DNA of 64,000 nt, taken from NCBI RefSeq assembly GCF_032854445.1, contig NC_088298.1, forward strand, positions 1,537,474 to 1,601,473, given 5' to 3'. The notes under the pieces are model-generated. The model was given only the letters and a program-made list of their open reading frames with translations, did no database searches and had not been told where the DNA came from. This document shows, in pieces, positions 33,339 to 48,300 of the stretch. The position numbers and the translations under genes are program-made. This DNA comes from Liolophura sinensis. Its lineage: Eukaryota > Mollusca > Polyplacophora > Chitonida > Chitonidae. Position 1 is the stretch's first letter. Each line of letters opens with the position of its first letter.

Positions 33339-36300
33339 CTGAAAAGAGAGAAGAAAACCAGGTCATTTTAAACACTCAATTTACTTATTTATTTGACTGA
33401 TGAGTATCACACATTGCAGAATTTGCATTTATCTGAGCCGACAGAAATGTTCAAGATTCTTTTCATACATGTTGGTAATCGACAAGTAGTCTTTAACAAA
33501 CGTCAGGCTGCGCAAATCGTTATCTGAAACTTCACACTATTCCTGAAAAAAAACATTTGGAAGTGGGAAATCCGAGTGCTTTGGAGTATACCACCAACCT
33601 TTGCCACCCGACTGACAAACTTCCCCACATGTTACCTTCAGTTGTGCACACCATGTTGGTGGATGAAAAAGTGGTCTTCAACAAATGTTAGAATGCATAA
33701 ATGGTCTGGTAAGCTCCGTTGACCATCAAATCTACGGACAATGAGAGCAAGGCAATCTACAAAATCCCTGCCCAAGACCTAGACTTAACCCATGATGCTT
33801 CATTCAATATGGCTGCCGTTACCTCAAATTCCTCCTCCCGCAGATATGTCTCAAGCTTCAGTGGATCAACGCCTTCAGGTAAGGGACGCTCTTTCAACTC
33901 GTCTAATGTGTACTGGGACTGTGTCAACTTGGCTAGGAGCTCCTCCACAATGATTGTCTCCCCTGGTTTGCGGCCATCCTGATAAAAAAAAAAAGCACAG
34001 TCAAGGTCACAGCCTGTTACAATGTCAGAATAATGATAAATGAATAAATGAGCTGACTCGCAGACTTCGACACCTGACAAGAAGTTGTTACGGTTCAAAC
34101 CAAATTTGATCATATTCAGCCCAGAGCTGGTTTACTTTCCGGCTGTACGAGAGAAGGTCTGCCAGCAACAAGCGGATGGCTGTGGGTTCCCCCCCAGGCT
34201 TTGCCCGGTTTTCTCCCACCATAAAGCTGACCACCGTCGTAAAAGTGAAATATTCTTGATTACGGTGCAAAAACATTCAATCAAATAAATAAATAAATAT
34301 TCAGCCTAGAAGCTCTGTCGGTATCCCATGGACAAGTAGTTTACTCCTGCTGCTATCCCATGATACTGATAATGGATATACAAACAATACCCTAAAACAA
34401 CAATCATAAGACCCATGACAAAACTTCAAACCAAATGTAATTAATTTTAGCTAAGCAGTTCAGGAGATAAAATATGGACACGATTTATAAGGTGGAAAAT
34501 TTATTTATTTCCTTTGTGTTTGACCCCCAACGGAAGAATGTTCACCTATGCGAGCGTTATGATGGTAGGAAACTGAACAGAACCCTGGAAAACCCATGAC
34601 CATCAACAGGTTGCTGAAGACCTTCCCATGTACGACAGTACAGGAAGCCAGTATGGGCTCCAGAAACTCACAGTGATCCCACTGCTGAGAGATTTTTGAG
34701 GATTTCTACTACTGTAGCATGCTAAACACTCTGGCACTGAGGATCCAATATGGTGGACAACGGATAACAGACAGCACAAAGACAAGACATCTCCTCACAA
34801 CGTTTTTATGGGTGGGCGGACCAACCACTGGCCTTTTAACAAACAGCCATATGTGCCTCATTGAGCGCTTACAATCTCACAACGTAAGGCCCCACAAACA
34901 GTGACAGTGGGGAAATCAACTAGTATGTCCAACATGTTAATGACAACCATTAAACTGTAACCCTGACTCTTGTGCAAGTGTAAGACAAGCCTTTTAACCA
35001 CTCGACCTTAGTCAGCTTGCTCTGTAGGGATCACGCAGCACAATATTTGATAAATTCCATGACTTTCAAAGTCTTTTTCATATACAATTCCATGGTCTTT
35101 CCATGACTATCAGTTCAATGACACTCAGCACTTCAGGGTGCTTTATCCTTTATGCACATTTTTGTAAATTTCGCCATGTGAAAATATTTTGCTGTGTTAT
35201 TGTGTGTAAATGACAATTAGAACCTTGCTTCCCTTACATGTCAAGGATTTGTGACCTAAAACAAGTGGTCTATCAACAATCTGGAAAGTATTTTTATAAT
35301 CAATTTCTAGGACTTCTAAAAAAAAATTCAAGGACCTGCACACAAATTCCATAACTTTCCAAGGTTTCCCAGGGCTGTTTTAGCCCCGTCATACCTGAAT
35401 AATGACTTGCGTATTCATAAAACACCACACAATAACATCGACTCCTTACTGTTAGCTCGGTACTATATGAAATATTGCCGATGTGGTGTTAAGCCATACT
35501 CATTCGTTCCTTTACGGTATAGAGTATGAAGTAAACCATGGGCTCCTTACCCTTAGACTGGATTCCTTGGCTTCTTCGTCTAACGTCCACGCTGGGAAGA
35601 GGTTGGTAAATGCAAGAGGCTCCAGACCAGCAAACACCAGGTATGCTGTCGGTGGCTTGGACGGGCACTTCTCTATAACACATCAAACACCAAGGACATA
35701 ATGATAATGGCAAACAGTAGCATGTAGATAGGTATAGATGTCAATTAGAAAGGGATTAAGTAACAGTATTATCGTTAATAGGGATTACACTTTCTGAATA
35801 TTCAGAAAGTGTAATCCCTATTAACAATAATACTGTTAAACAGTAGCACGCTTTCTTAGAAGAACAGCCCTTTAGTTCTTCATGGACTATAAACAATGAT
35901 CTCTCTCGCCATATTACAGCGTTTCGATAACAATGCGAAACAGTAGTATGCGTTCTTTATAGAAGAGCACAGCAACCTGCGGATGGTCGTGGGTTTCCTC
36001 TGTGCTCTGCCTGGTTTCCTCCTACCATAATGCTGGCCGCCGTTGTATAAGTGAAATATTCTTGAGTTTGGCATAAAACACAAATCAAATAAATAAATAA
36101 AAGCACTTCAGCTCCTTATGGACCACCAAAAATGATCGCTCTTTTCACGAATAATTTGGGGGCTACTTGTTGATCTTTTGACATGCCAATATTCACGTTT
36201 AGATAAAACTATCCAAAACCCAATTCTGCTTCATTAGTTCTCTGTTTTCTATATACACCTCATATTAGAACTGGAACATTGACTCTATCATGATACTACA

Positions 36301-39300
36301 AAATCAAGTCACATTGCACATCAGTCTATTGGCGCAGTCTTACATGAAGTCTCTTCTCCTAAACTGTACATGACCAACTCTGGGACACTGCCCAGTCATG
36401 AGGAAAATTGTACACTATTAACACGAAATCTGAATTGTTACGACATGAGTATCTCAATCTATCATCGACATTGCCCATTTATTTCAAAGGCGTATTTTCA
36501 GGCCAGTTTGTTGTGGATAATAAATTTTTTGGAATACCATGTTCATCAAATAATTGATCCCATATATATATATATACATATATCTAATATTCAACTGGTT
36601 GTTATTTGCATCTTGTTTAAGTAATACACTGTAGCCTTTCATACATGTGCCTTATGTTCAGTTGAGCAATCTTTGCGCTCAAATTCATCCGACATTGCAC
36701 AAAAAATTGGTGCAGTCTTATATAAAGTCTATGCTTTTTTATACATGCAGTGCTGTATTTCAGCACAATCATGCTTTATACTCTCTTCCAGTAATAAAGT
36801 GCGGCATATAAACAAATACACAAGTATGACTCAAGTTCTGTGTCAGCCCAAGTTCGTGCAGTCCTACATGAAGACTATACTCACCCTGGCAGTACTGTAG
36901 CGTGGTTTGCATGGCACAGCGGCGGTCGGTGTTAAATCTTGCCTGTGCTGACCCAGTGTGGACATTCTCGCTGTCTTCACCACCCTCTGGCCACCAGCCC
37001 TGCCACAAGTACACCTCCTCATGGTTGTCCAATAAAAACAAACCTACAAATCACAAGACAAAATATTCTTGTTTTGTAATCTGATAAAGAATGAAAAGTT
37101 TACTTAAATGATTGTTATTAGACACTATAATACAAAATTTTCAACGACAAATACATTTTATACTAACATATATTTTGTATTTGTTAATACTACATCTAGT
37201 CCACTGCTTGATGAAAATAATTTTGTCAGTATGGTTGGCACAATCATCCTGCCTTCCAAATAAAACAAATCAACTTTCTAAAATCAGCGAAACTCTATGA
37301 CACACAAAATTTTAGCTCATACAACACAAACACAAACCATGAAATAAATACTAATAAAATATTCTAAGCATTTCTGAGAGTTTTAATAACATAACGAGTA
37401 TAAGGGCTTCTGAAACGTTCACCAGCACAAGGTGACAAAAAGGCCACATGTTCAAATCCATCTCACTCTGTTTCAGCTGAATCTTTTACGCCAATATTTG
37501 TGGGGTACCGGGTGAACTCACCTGGCTGTGAGACCTTGTAGAGATCGGACTGTAGGAATGGCATGGGGGTGACCAGGTCGTGGCAGCGGGTGGGGTTCAG
37601 GATCTCCACGGCCTCAAACACCCCAGCCACGCTGTTCATGTAGAACAGCCGAGGGGTGTGGCGGATTGGTTTTCCTGTACATGTACAAACCACAGTTAGT
37701 CTATTAGTTAAAATGTCACTAAATGATAGGATAAGCACACATACAAAGGGTAAATCATAATGGGCAAGGTTTTAGCAATCCTTTGTGATGTCTGTCTTAC
37801 AGCTGTATAACACTGTTACGGTGACTGTTTTGTTACAGGATATGGGAATATACACATCCTTCTTGTGACTGTTGCTGTCCAATGAAAAGACTATTTTGTC
37901 TGATGCCAGCTAAACTCATATATAATTTACCATACGTAAAAATGTTCACATATTATATAATGGTTCACCGACATTTGGCAAGCTAATGACAAACTTTTTG
38001 TCTGACATGCACATATTATGGAACAAAAGAGGTTTGTAGCTCAGTCTCAGCAGCCAGCGTTATTGCTGGCTGTGTAAACTATCTTTAATTGTTCTGTCGT
38101 TAAAGAGGCTATGTCAGAGATTTTGACAAAACACATTTTGTTCTTATTTTGGAATAATAGCCCAGTAGATGTACAAGCCGAGCTTTGTTGTACTTCTTCT
38201 AGATCTTTGTTTAAAAAGGCTACATCAATGATTTTACCCCCCAAAAAATCAAAATTTGCTATAAATAGAATCAAATTTTCTTTATTAACCAAGACTAGCT
38301 CCAAACTGTGAGACTCCAGTACATCTCTGACTTGTATCTGTACTATTATGTTTAGACTTCAAAAAATAGTTTGACAAGTCTGTAATGTGACTGACTTCCT
38401 AAATTCTAGGAACTTTATTACAGATTCTGAACAGTCACACGGCACAGATGAGGTTGGTATTTTGTGTAAGGTAAATATTTGTGCTATTCTAAAATAATAG
38501 CAACAATTTGACTAAATTTGCACTGATCAATTTTGTCCCGAAAGTCTCCAGTAAAGGCCCTTTATTTAATCTGTGCAGGTACACGTACCCTAATTCTTCC
38601 ACCTTTTCAACGACCAACATTCTGAAACATTCTGTATGAAGATTATAGTATATAACATTTTACCTGAGCTGCTTAATATCAACAGCAATAAATAAATGAA
38701 GAATCTGTTGGTGTACCTTTGAGAAGGGAGTGATACAGCTTCCTGTCCCTAGTCCTCATGGCGCTCCAGAACTCAGACTTCTCCGAGCCTTCCTCCAGTT
38801 CCGTGATCGTCACGCTGGCCTTGTTATGAAGCCCTACCTCCAGTGGGCATCTGCCAATACACAAGACAGCATTCAGAATTCATACATGCCATATTCATAA
38901 CTTTTATTTATTCATCTGAATGGTGTTTCACAACGTACCCAAGAATATTTCACTTATACGATGGCGGCCAGAAAAAAGGTCAAGGTCGCTGAAAATCAAT
39001 AGGTTTCTCCCTCATGCCAAGGTGTAAGTGTGGTGAAAGTGTGGTGTAAGTGTGGTGTAAGTGTTGTGTAAATTTGGTGAACTTGGGCTAAACTGTTCTA
39101 GAGGCAGAGCATTCACAAGGATATGGACAGATGGACAGCGCCCCTTACACAATACCCCCTTGGTCAATATTGGCCCAGGAGTAAAAAAATGATGATATAT
39201 TTGATTAGTATGCAAATGAATTTGAGTATAAATGTGAAAAGCCAAAACGCACATGGTAAAGTAATCATTTCCGCAAAAGTTTTTGAATTTCCTATGAATA

Positions 39301-42300
39301 GGTTCAGTGATATAATGGACACAGATTGGGGCAGACAGAGGAAAAGACAGGCGCAAACATGCCAATACCCCTTAAAAGATAGTACTAGACCAAATGTATA
39401 TATGCAGTGATAAACTATCTCACAGAAAGTTTAAAAAGCATAACGTTTCATTGTTGTAATGCTGCACATATGCTGGCATATCTCACTTCAAAGTAAGCCA
39501 AATCATCCACAAAAGAGACAATCAAAAGCACCGCCATGTTATCACATTTAATTAATCAGGCGCGAGTTACTTCAATAGTCTGAGGACACAGCTGTTTCTA
39601 CTTACATCACCCTAACCCTCTTTCACCTTGTTTGTTTGTTTTAACAAGTCACATTCAATGGCCTCGTAAGAATTCTTGATTTAAATCTCTGTGGATGTTC
39701 AGATCTGTTTCCCCCCTTCTTCCTAAACAACTTGAAGTTATATTGTTTGATGTGTTTTCTTTTAACTCAAAGAGATTGAGGAGTAAAAAACTCCAGTCAG
39801 GACTTACTTCTCCTTAAGCTTGTTGGCTGCTCCTATGGCCAGCTTCCTTGTGTACGATGGAGACTTGGCACCATGCCAGATGTACAGGAACCCTGTCTTA
39901 ACATTGAGCAATAAAAAGGACGTCCTACTGCGAAGATTCTCAGCCCCTAGAGGCACCTCCATCAGGCACATTTCGTTTTCGAGTTCGTTTCGCACCAGGT
40001 ACAATCGGTAAGCACCCTGAGTGTTCGTTTCGGCCTCTTCTCGTTTGCCAATGTGAACGATGGTTTGTCCCTCAAAGAGATTCAGAAAACATGGAGGTTC
40101 TTTTCCCTGAGAAACCCGCACCTGGAAAAATGCAAGAAAAAAAATTATGACATTTTACTGCCTTCAGGAATGGAATAACCTCAACTTAAGTTTAAATGAA
40201 GAGTTCAGGTGTAAAAGCAGATATACGCCATTCATGCCGAGACCTGAACTCTTCAATTATTGAACCTAAGTTTAAATGCTGAATTAAAGCACTGAAGTAT
40301 AGTTTACATGCTAACCATACATTTAGGCTGAATGGCTTACTTCATGCGTAGAGTTTAAATACTGAATTAAAGCACTGAAGTATAGTTCACATGCTAACCA
40401 TACATTTAGGCTGAATGGCTTACTTCATGCGTAGAGTTTAAATACTGAATTAAAGCACTGAAGTATAGTTTACATGCTAACCATACATTTAGGCTGAATG
40501 GCTTACTTCATGCGTAGAGTTTAAATACGGAAGTAGATCTCAACAGAGTTTATTTTCACTTCTCAATCATGTTTTTGTCCACAATCTTCTGTTTTTTTAA
40601 AATATAATCTTGTAAAAACGTGACAGATTTATCTCGCTGACCCACTGAACAGCTTAGTATAATAAATAAACAAAGTAACCCTGAAGAAATTCATTTTGAC
40701 GGTTTCAATATTTCGACTTTAATTAAGTCATCCTCAGGAGTATTGTGACAGTTTTTGTGACGATGAATTCACCATGACATTCCATAATCCAAATACTACA
40801 AGCCACAGCCTTTTGTACTCATTATAAACTGTCCAGATCAGCATGGCTCTTTCTGGCCAAACATACAACAACAGTTGCATATATGTATACAAAATAACAG
40901 AAAAACAGAAGACAATCATCGCTGTGTATTTACTAGGATGCCTTTCACTTTCAGATGAAAAACACTTTGTAGTTCACCCTTCATACATAAAGGTTTCTTT
41001 TCCTCATACCTGTGGGCCTCTTTCCTCATCCAACTCCACGGTCATCAATGCAGACGCACCTTTCTCGTTGACAGTAGAATTATGTCCCTGCCAGAAGAAG
41101 TAAGCACACCTTTCTCGTCCTGTCAGCGAGTGACGAGCAGCCTGACCCTTTAAAGTTTTCATACCTGTTGGGCAGCGCATAGGCATATCAGTGTACAGTT
41201 ACCATGGCAACAAGGCACAAAGGAAAATACACACATGGTAATGCGTAAATTATTGCCCTCATTACATATGCTTAACAAATATCTGCTGAGCGGTATCATT
41301 TATTTTCCTGTATTTTTGACCCTATTCTTCAAAATTTTTCAGCCATACAATGGGTGTCAGTTTTATGGATGGAAGAAACCAGAGTGCCTGTGGAAAACAA
41401 CCAACCTTTGACAAGTTACTGAAGAGCTTCTCCCCACTACTTATTGTCACCAAGGCCTCACGGCCTTGAGAACAAAGGAATCAACAAACCTCCTGTTGCA
41501 CAGTATAGCCAGAATGACATACAAGGCACGTACGTGTCCCCATCACTGAACTGCCTGTAGCTGTGTTTGGGCAGTTGGAGCGATTGTACTCCACGTCGGA
41601 CAATACAGACAGAATGCCATACAGGTCTGTGATCATGTACTTCCATGACACCCTGTACGTGTCCCCATCAATGAACTGCCTGTAGCTGTGTTTGGGCAGT
41701 TGGAGCGATTGTACTCCACGTCGGACAATACAGACAATCAGTGACAGGCAGTGTTTGGGCAGTTGGAGCAATTGTACTCCACGTTGGACAATACAGACAG
41801 AATGACATACAGGTCTGTGATCATGTACTTCCATGACACCCTGTACGTGTCCCCATCAATGAACTGCCTGTAGCTGTGTTTGGGCAGTTGGAGCGATTGT
41901 ACTCCACGTCGGACAATAAAGACAGAATGACATACCTGAGGCTGTGATCATGTACTGCCAGCGCACCACGTACGTGTCTCCATCATGGAACTGACCGTAG
42001 CTGTGTTTGGGAAGTTTGGAGTGGTCGTACTCCAGGACGTGCCAGACAATGACATCCAGGGTGAGGATGTCAAACTCTCGCCGCAGTCCGTCCATCTCCT
42101 CCACCCTGCCAAGCAAACAAACACGAATGTTTGCAAAGGCGTTTATTCAAGAATATTCTGAAGGCATTACTCAGACTGACTGATCAAATTAGACTTTCTG
42201 TGAGGCCCTGACACTGGCCAATCCAACCAATGTAGTTTTGTCTCCAGACTCAAATCAAAACTGTGCTTAAATTGTGCTGGAAGTCACTCTTTCACATGCA

Positions 42301-45300
42301 ATGAGGTTGAGTAATTAGGGTACTGTCATTTTAATTATTTATTGTATTTAAGAATTTACCAAACATAACCAGTCCTAATTAAATTTCTCTATTTCATTAT
42401 AGTTTAACATCATACTCAAGGAATTTTTTAGTTATGTGATGGCAATCAGTTTTTATGGGTGAAGAAACCAAAGTGCCAAGGGTAAACCACTGTCCAGTGG
42501 CAAGTAACTAATGAACTTTTCCAAGCAGGACGTACATAAACGCACAATCCACAAAATCCCTGAGCGCTGCCTGTTTTGAGCGTGATTGGTGTTCAATAGC
42601 TAAGCTAATACTACAGAAATGAATAAAACAGCCTTCTCAGAGGACTACTTGCTCTCCTGTAAATACGATGTATATATATATATACATACAAGTGAAAAAG
42701 CGTTATGCAAGAAGTACTTGATTGGTGGTGGGGGGGGGGGGGGGTGGGGTTGTAACATTGTAATTCCTGAACTGATTACCACATAAAATAAGACAAATTT
42801 AAGTAGCACAAAACTTCACAAGAATCCTTGAAGTACATTCACAGCAGTTGTAGTCTTGTCTGTAGATTCTAAAGTACATTAAGGAAGGTAACTTTATCAC
42901 TAAAAATGTAAATGGCACAAAAATTACTCACAGACAAGTCTGGATTGTGGAGAAGATGTGTGGAAATTTTCATAGCAATCAGTCCAGTACTTTAAGAGAA
43001 GATGCGCAGACAAAATCATGTCTGCAGACAGTCATAGACACAGACAAGGTGTTTTCAACATCCACCCCTCTCCCCTGCTTATACATACGGGAACAAATAT
43101 TGAGGAAAGCTATTTTACATGTACATACCACTTATCTCCTCGTCCAACATGGCTGCCTTCAAACAACATGGTGACCGGCGCTTTGTTCACAGGTATGAGG
43201 AGTTTGGCATCATAAGGTTTGAGATCACACTCCACCTGCTAAGGTCACAAAACACACATCTCATGTTTACCTCATCTTTTTTCGGTATTCAAGATTTTTA
43301 TGACTTATTTTTATATTTGTATTAAAATAAACTATTTTGTTAATGAACAAACAGCCGTACAAATACCTTCAGGGCAAAGCTTTCTGGCGTTTTACTGCGC
43401 ATTGTAAATCGCGATGATTCCGGCCAATCAAAAAACTTCTCCTTGAACAGCGTTGTTTCCATGTTCTGGTTGACTTTACCAAATACAGCCCAAGATGGCC
43501 GCTGAGAGGATTTCTTTGGCGGTGCACCTTCTTCTTCATCTGAAATACAGATAGGAATTTGTTTTGTTTCATAAGAAAAACAAAGAAATTTGTTTCTTTC
43601 ATTTTTGATTGATTTATTTATTTGTTTGATTTGTTTCCCCTCATAACGATGGCGACCAGCATTATGGTGGGAGGAAACCCACAACCATCCACAGGCTGTT
43701 GGCAGGCTTTCCCCTCGTACGGCCCTTTCATTTTTAAGGTATATTTTATATTTCTTAATATCCCATCTATTTTATGGTTATTTTCTATCTATGGTAAATT
43801 TCAGCAACGATGTCACTGATGGAACATGGGTCAAATTAGCACTCTCCATTCCGACTCTTCCACCTGCAGAATTGTTACAATAGCTATCAAGGTTGATATC
43901 ATGACAGTTGATAACTCACCCCTGAGGCCTGAGATAGGGTTGACGGGACACATGCTATAATCATAGCCCTTCTCCCAGAGCTGGGTGGCCAGCTTCATCC
44001 CCATTCGTCTCTGCTCCATGGACACCTGGTTACCCTGCCAGACGTACAACTCCGAGCCAAAGTCAAAAACCAAGACCTGAACAAGTAAATCCAGCTCATT
44101 ATGAATGCCTTAAACACCAATATGGGTACGTGTGAATCAGGTGAATCAAAGTGGTTTTTCTCCTAAACTCCAATACCTGAACAAGTACATCCAGCTCATT
44201 ATGAATGCCTTAAACACCAATATGGGTACGTGTGAATCAGGTGAATCAAAGTGGTTTTTCTCCTAAACTCCAATACCTGAACAAGTAAATCCAGCTCATT
44301 ATGAATGCCTTAAACACCAATATGGGTACATGAATGCCGTAAACACCAATCAAGTGTTAAAACCCCAATACCTGAACAGGTAAAATCAAGTCTTCAACAC
44401 TAACACCTGTAGAGGTGAGTCTGGGTCATTAATAAAGACTTCAAGATTAACAAATACACAAGACAGTCCTATCTGATAACTCTCAAGTAAAGAATAAAAA
44501 AAAGAACCAAATTTATTGCCCAAGTGAAGCACAGCTGTAGGTACAATAGTAACATGACAGTAGTAAAGTTTACAGGTGGGCAAACAACGTGATATCACGG
44601 GCGCATATAAAAATGGATGGGAGATGACGACACATACCTCCTCGGGTTTTAACATCTCCACCTTGGGGATCTTGCCCCAGTATTCCTCGTATGGGACTAA
44701 CGTGTTATTGCAGACTTTATAAACCATGTTGGTTTCCACGATGAAGGCTTCGTAAGCCTCGTCTTCATCAGGGGGGCCACACTCTGGAAATAAAGCATAT
44801 GTATGTATGAGTGGGGTTTAATATCACAATTTTTCAGGCATATGATGATGAGGAGTCATTGGATGCACGTACATATATTGTGTCTTCTTGTGGCAGGGCG
44901 AGTCCATGACTGCCAAACTGCAGCTACCACCTAAGTTTCATGCTGAAGACACCAGACATGACACCCCACCCTGTCACATTATACGGAAAACGGGTCAACC
45001 AGTGATGTCTCCTTGCTATAACTTCTCAGTGCTTAGCGCCAAGCAAGACAGCAGCCAACACCACATTTAAAGTCTGTAAAGTATGACCCGACCCGGGTTT
45101 GATCCCGAGATCTCCCTACTCTGAGGCAGACGCTCTAACCATTAGGCCACCGAAACGGTTGAAATAAAGAGTTTCGATATTTAAATATTTCCTCTGAGAT
45201 AATACTATTACAACCCCTTATTCTGTATTATTCAAACACAACTAGTAAAGGTCATCGTAGGGGAGTGGGGGCCTCGGTGGCTCAGTCGGTTAGCGCGCTA

Positions 45301-48300
45301 GTGCAGCGTCATGACCCAGGAGCCTCTCACCAATGCGGTCGCTGTGAGTTCAAGTCCAGCTCATGCTGGCTTCCTCTCATGGGAAGGTCTGCCAGCATCC
45401 TGCGGATGGTCGTGGGTTTGCCACGGGCGGTTTCCAACCACCATAATGCTGGCCGCCGTCATATAAGTGAAATGTTCTTGAGTACGGCGTAAAACACCAA
45501 TCAAATAAATAAATAAATAGTACGGGAGTGGAAACTGTACACTGATTTAAGTATCGGTACATGAAGGCAGGGGTTGAAATTAACTAGAAAATCTTGGTGT
45601 TTTAGGACTCAAGTTCATCTAAACGTTGGCCATCTAGTGAAAAGCTCCATTTCATTACATTATTGTATTACTGTATGAGTATAAATGTGGGTACAGTCAG
45701 TATAAATCATAGGCCAGTCAAATACGCTAGTGCTTCTCTTCAGCAAGACCAAAATTCCACCAGCCTCTGAATGGTGGATCACCGTTAATTTCCAGCCCAA
45801 ACAAGGAATAAAATGTTAAAGCAGACCAACATATTTCACTTGTCACGCAAATGATCTAGGAACCTCTCCCCATGCATTTACTGTGAGCTCAAGTCCAACT
45901 CACACTGGTTTCCTCTCCACCATGGGGAGGTCTGCCAGCAACCTGCAGATGGCACAGAGTTTACCCCAGGCACTACTTGGTTTCCTCCCACTATAATACT
46001 TACCACCATCGTATAAGTGAAATAGACTTGAGTATGGCTTAAAACACCAATCAAATAAATAAACACATAGACAATTCTTTCATTGGTCACCGACATTCTT
46101 CCATCCAAACACCCAATCAGAACAACCATATTTTATAATCATGTTCAAATTCAACCAATCAGAAGAATGAATGCTTATGACTTATCCAATCATAAGACGG
46201 GTACCACAGAAAGTCTGCCAATGACAACAGCTGTACCTTGGCACTCTTCATCGCCTTCCAACGCGGACCAGAAGTTTTTATTGGCTACGTGTCTCATCTT
46301 CTCGTCTTCCACGATAATAGGTGGCGATGATTCACGATAACCCAAATCCTTTTTCTGAGAGACGAATTGGGCAATGTCCGCTGCCTGAGAATGAGAAAAA
46401 AGACAAATTGGGCAATGTCCGCTGCCTGAGAATGAGAAAGAAGACAAATTGGGCAATGTCCGCTGCCTGAGATTGAGAAAAAAGACAAATTGGGCAATGT
46501 CCGCTGCCTGAGAATGAGAAAAAAGACAAATTGGGCAATGTCCGCTGCCTGAGAATGAGAAAGAAGACGAATTGGGCAATGTCCGCTGCCTGAGAATGAG
46601 AAAGAAGACAAATTGGGCAATGTCCGCTGCCTGAGAATGAGAAAGAAGACAAATTGGGCAATGTCCGCTGCCTGAGAATGAGAAAGAAGACGAATTGGGC
46701 AATGTCCGCTGCCTGAGAATGAGAAAGAAGACAAATTGGGCAATGTCCGCTGCCTGAGAATGAGAAAGAAGACAAATTGGGCAATGTCCGCTGCCTGAGA
46801 TTGAGAAAAAAGACAAATTGGGCAATGTCCGCTGCCTGAGAATGAGAAAGAAGACAAATTGGGCAATGTCCGCTGCCTGAGATTGAGAAAAAAGACAAAT
46901 TGGGCAATGTCCGCTGCCTGAGAATGAGAAAAAAGACAAATTGGGCAATGTCCGCTGCCTGAGAATGAGAAAAAAGACAAATTGGGCAATGTCCGCTGCC
47001 TGAGAATGAGAAAGAAGACAAATTGGGCAATGTCCGCTGCCTGAGAATGAGAAAGAAGACAAATTGGGCAATGTCCACTGCCTGAGAATGAGAAAGAAGA
47101 CAAATTGGGCAATGTCCGCTGCCTGAGAATGAGAAAGAAGACAAATTGGGCAATGTCCGCTGCCTGAGAATGAGAAAGAAGACAAATTGGGCAATGTCCG
47201 CTGCCTGAGAATGAGAAAGAAGACAAATTGGGCAATGTCCGCTGCCTGAGATTGAGAAATATAACCACCAAATTATGGGAATTTAGATCCTACGATAAAA
47301 GAATACATAGAGCAAGCTGGTTTTCCAAGCTGTGTTGATGGCGCACAAAGTGAAAGGAGTAAAAATAAAGCTGAAAATCCACCTTCTTATTTTTGTCACA
47401 TCCCAATATTTGTAGGATTTTCTTAATGTTTGAGGCTTTATCATGTAAATATTTTGTCAAAAGAAAAAAATTGCTGGTGCAAGTCCACATTTGCCACCGA
47501 GTAGATAATTTCTAAGTTTTATTTATGAAACATTTTCAAAACTTTATGTCACAAAATTTGTACTCACTCTGGCCTTTTCAATGACATTACTAAACTTCCC
47601 ATTCCAATTCACGACCCTGTCTGGTCTGATCAGAATGTATGAGTCGCCCCTGTTTACAGACGAGACGTGTGGTTCAACCAATCGTGTCTGGACATGGCGC
47701 CGACCTAAACCAACAACCATATTACACCGGAGTTAGGTAATGAAATGCAAGTATGGAATGAATGACATCTCACGCCCACACAACCCGATCAACAACACAT
47801 ACACAACATTCTCACTGCAGCTGACATATCCTGGATTCACTTTATCTATAAGACTGGTTTTCAATCATATAACAGTACTCTAATTTTTTTGGTCTGCATG
47901 TTTATGATAGTGGTTTCCCGAATGTGCATTAAAATGTCCATACAAAGGGGGCATAACTCCTGCATTGGTCACTCCAGCAAACAGGGGAGACAATCTGGTG
48001 TGCATGGACAAAGTTCTCCTCTTCAAAATCCTATAACCTGGTTGTTGTAATCTAAATTGCACTAAATATGCTGTAACTCAATGAGATACATCAGATTATT
48101 CATTCTAGTTTCTTTGCCATTAATTTTCACATTTCATATTAATTTTCATTTTTAGTCCGATTTCTTCATTAAAATTACCTTTTCCTCCCATGATAATGCT
48201 GGCTATATAGAAATATTCTTCAGCAGCACATAAAACCCCAATCATATAGGTAAATCTAACAAATAAAATTACCTTTAATATGCAACAACATGAGATCCTT

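Noticed and set aside
45266-45370. tRNA gene at the family A head
   Set aside because: A- and B-box-like sequences are present but no closed acceptor stem, and the sequence continues into a SINE body and A-rich tail.
46190-47271. Three overlapping minus-strand ORFs of 270-334 codons
   Set aside because: They are the 41-bp acceptor array read in three frames; only the last part coincides with real exon 11.
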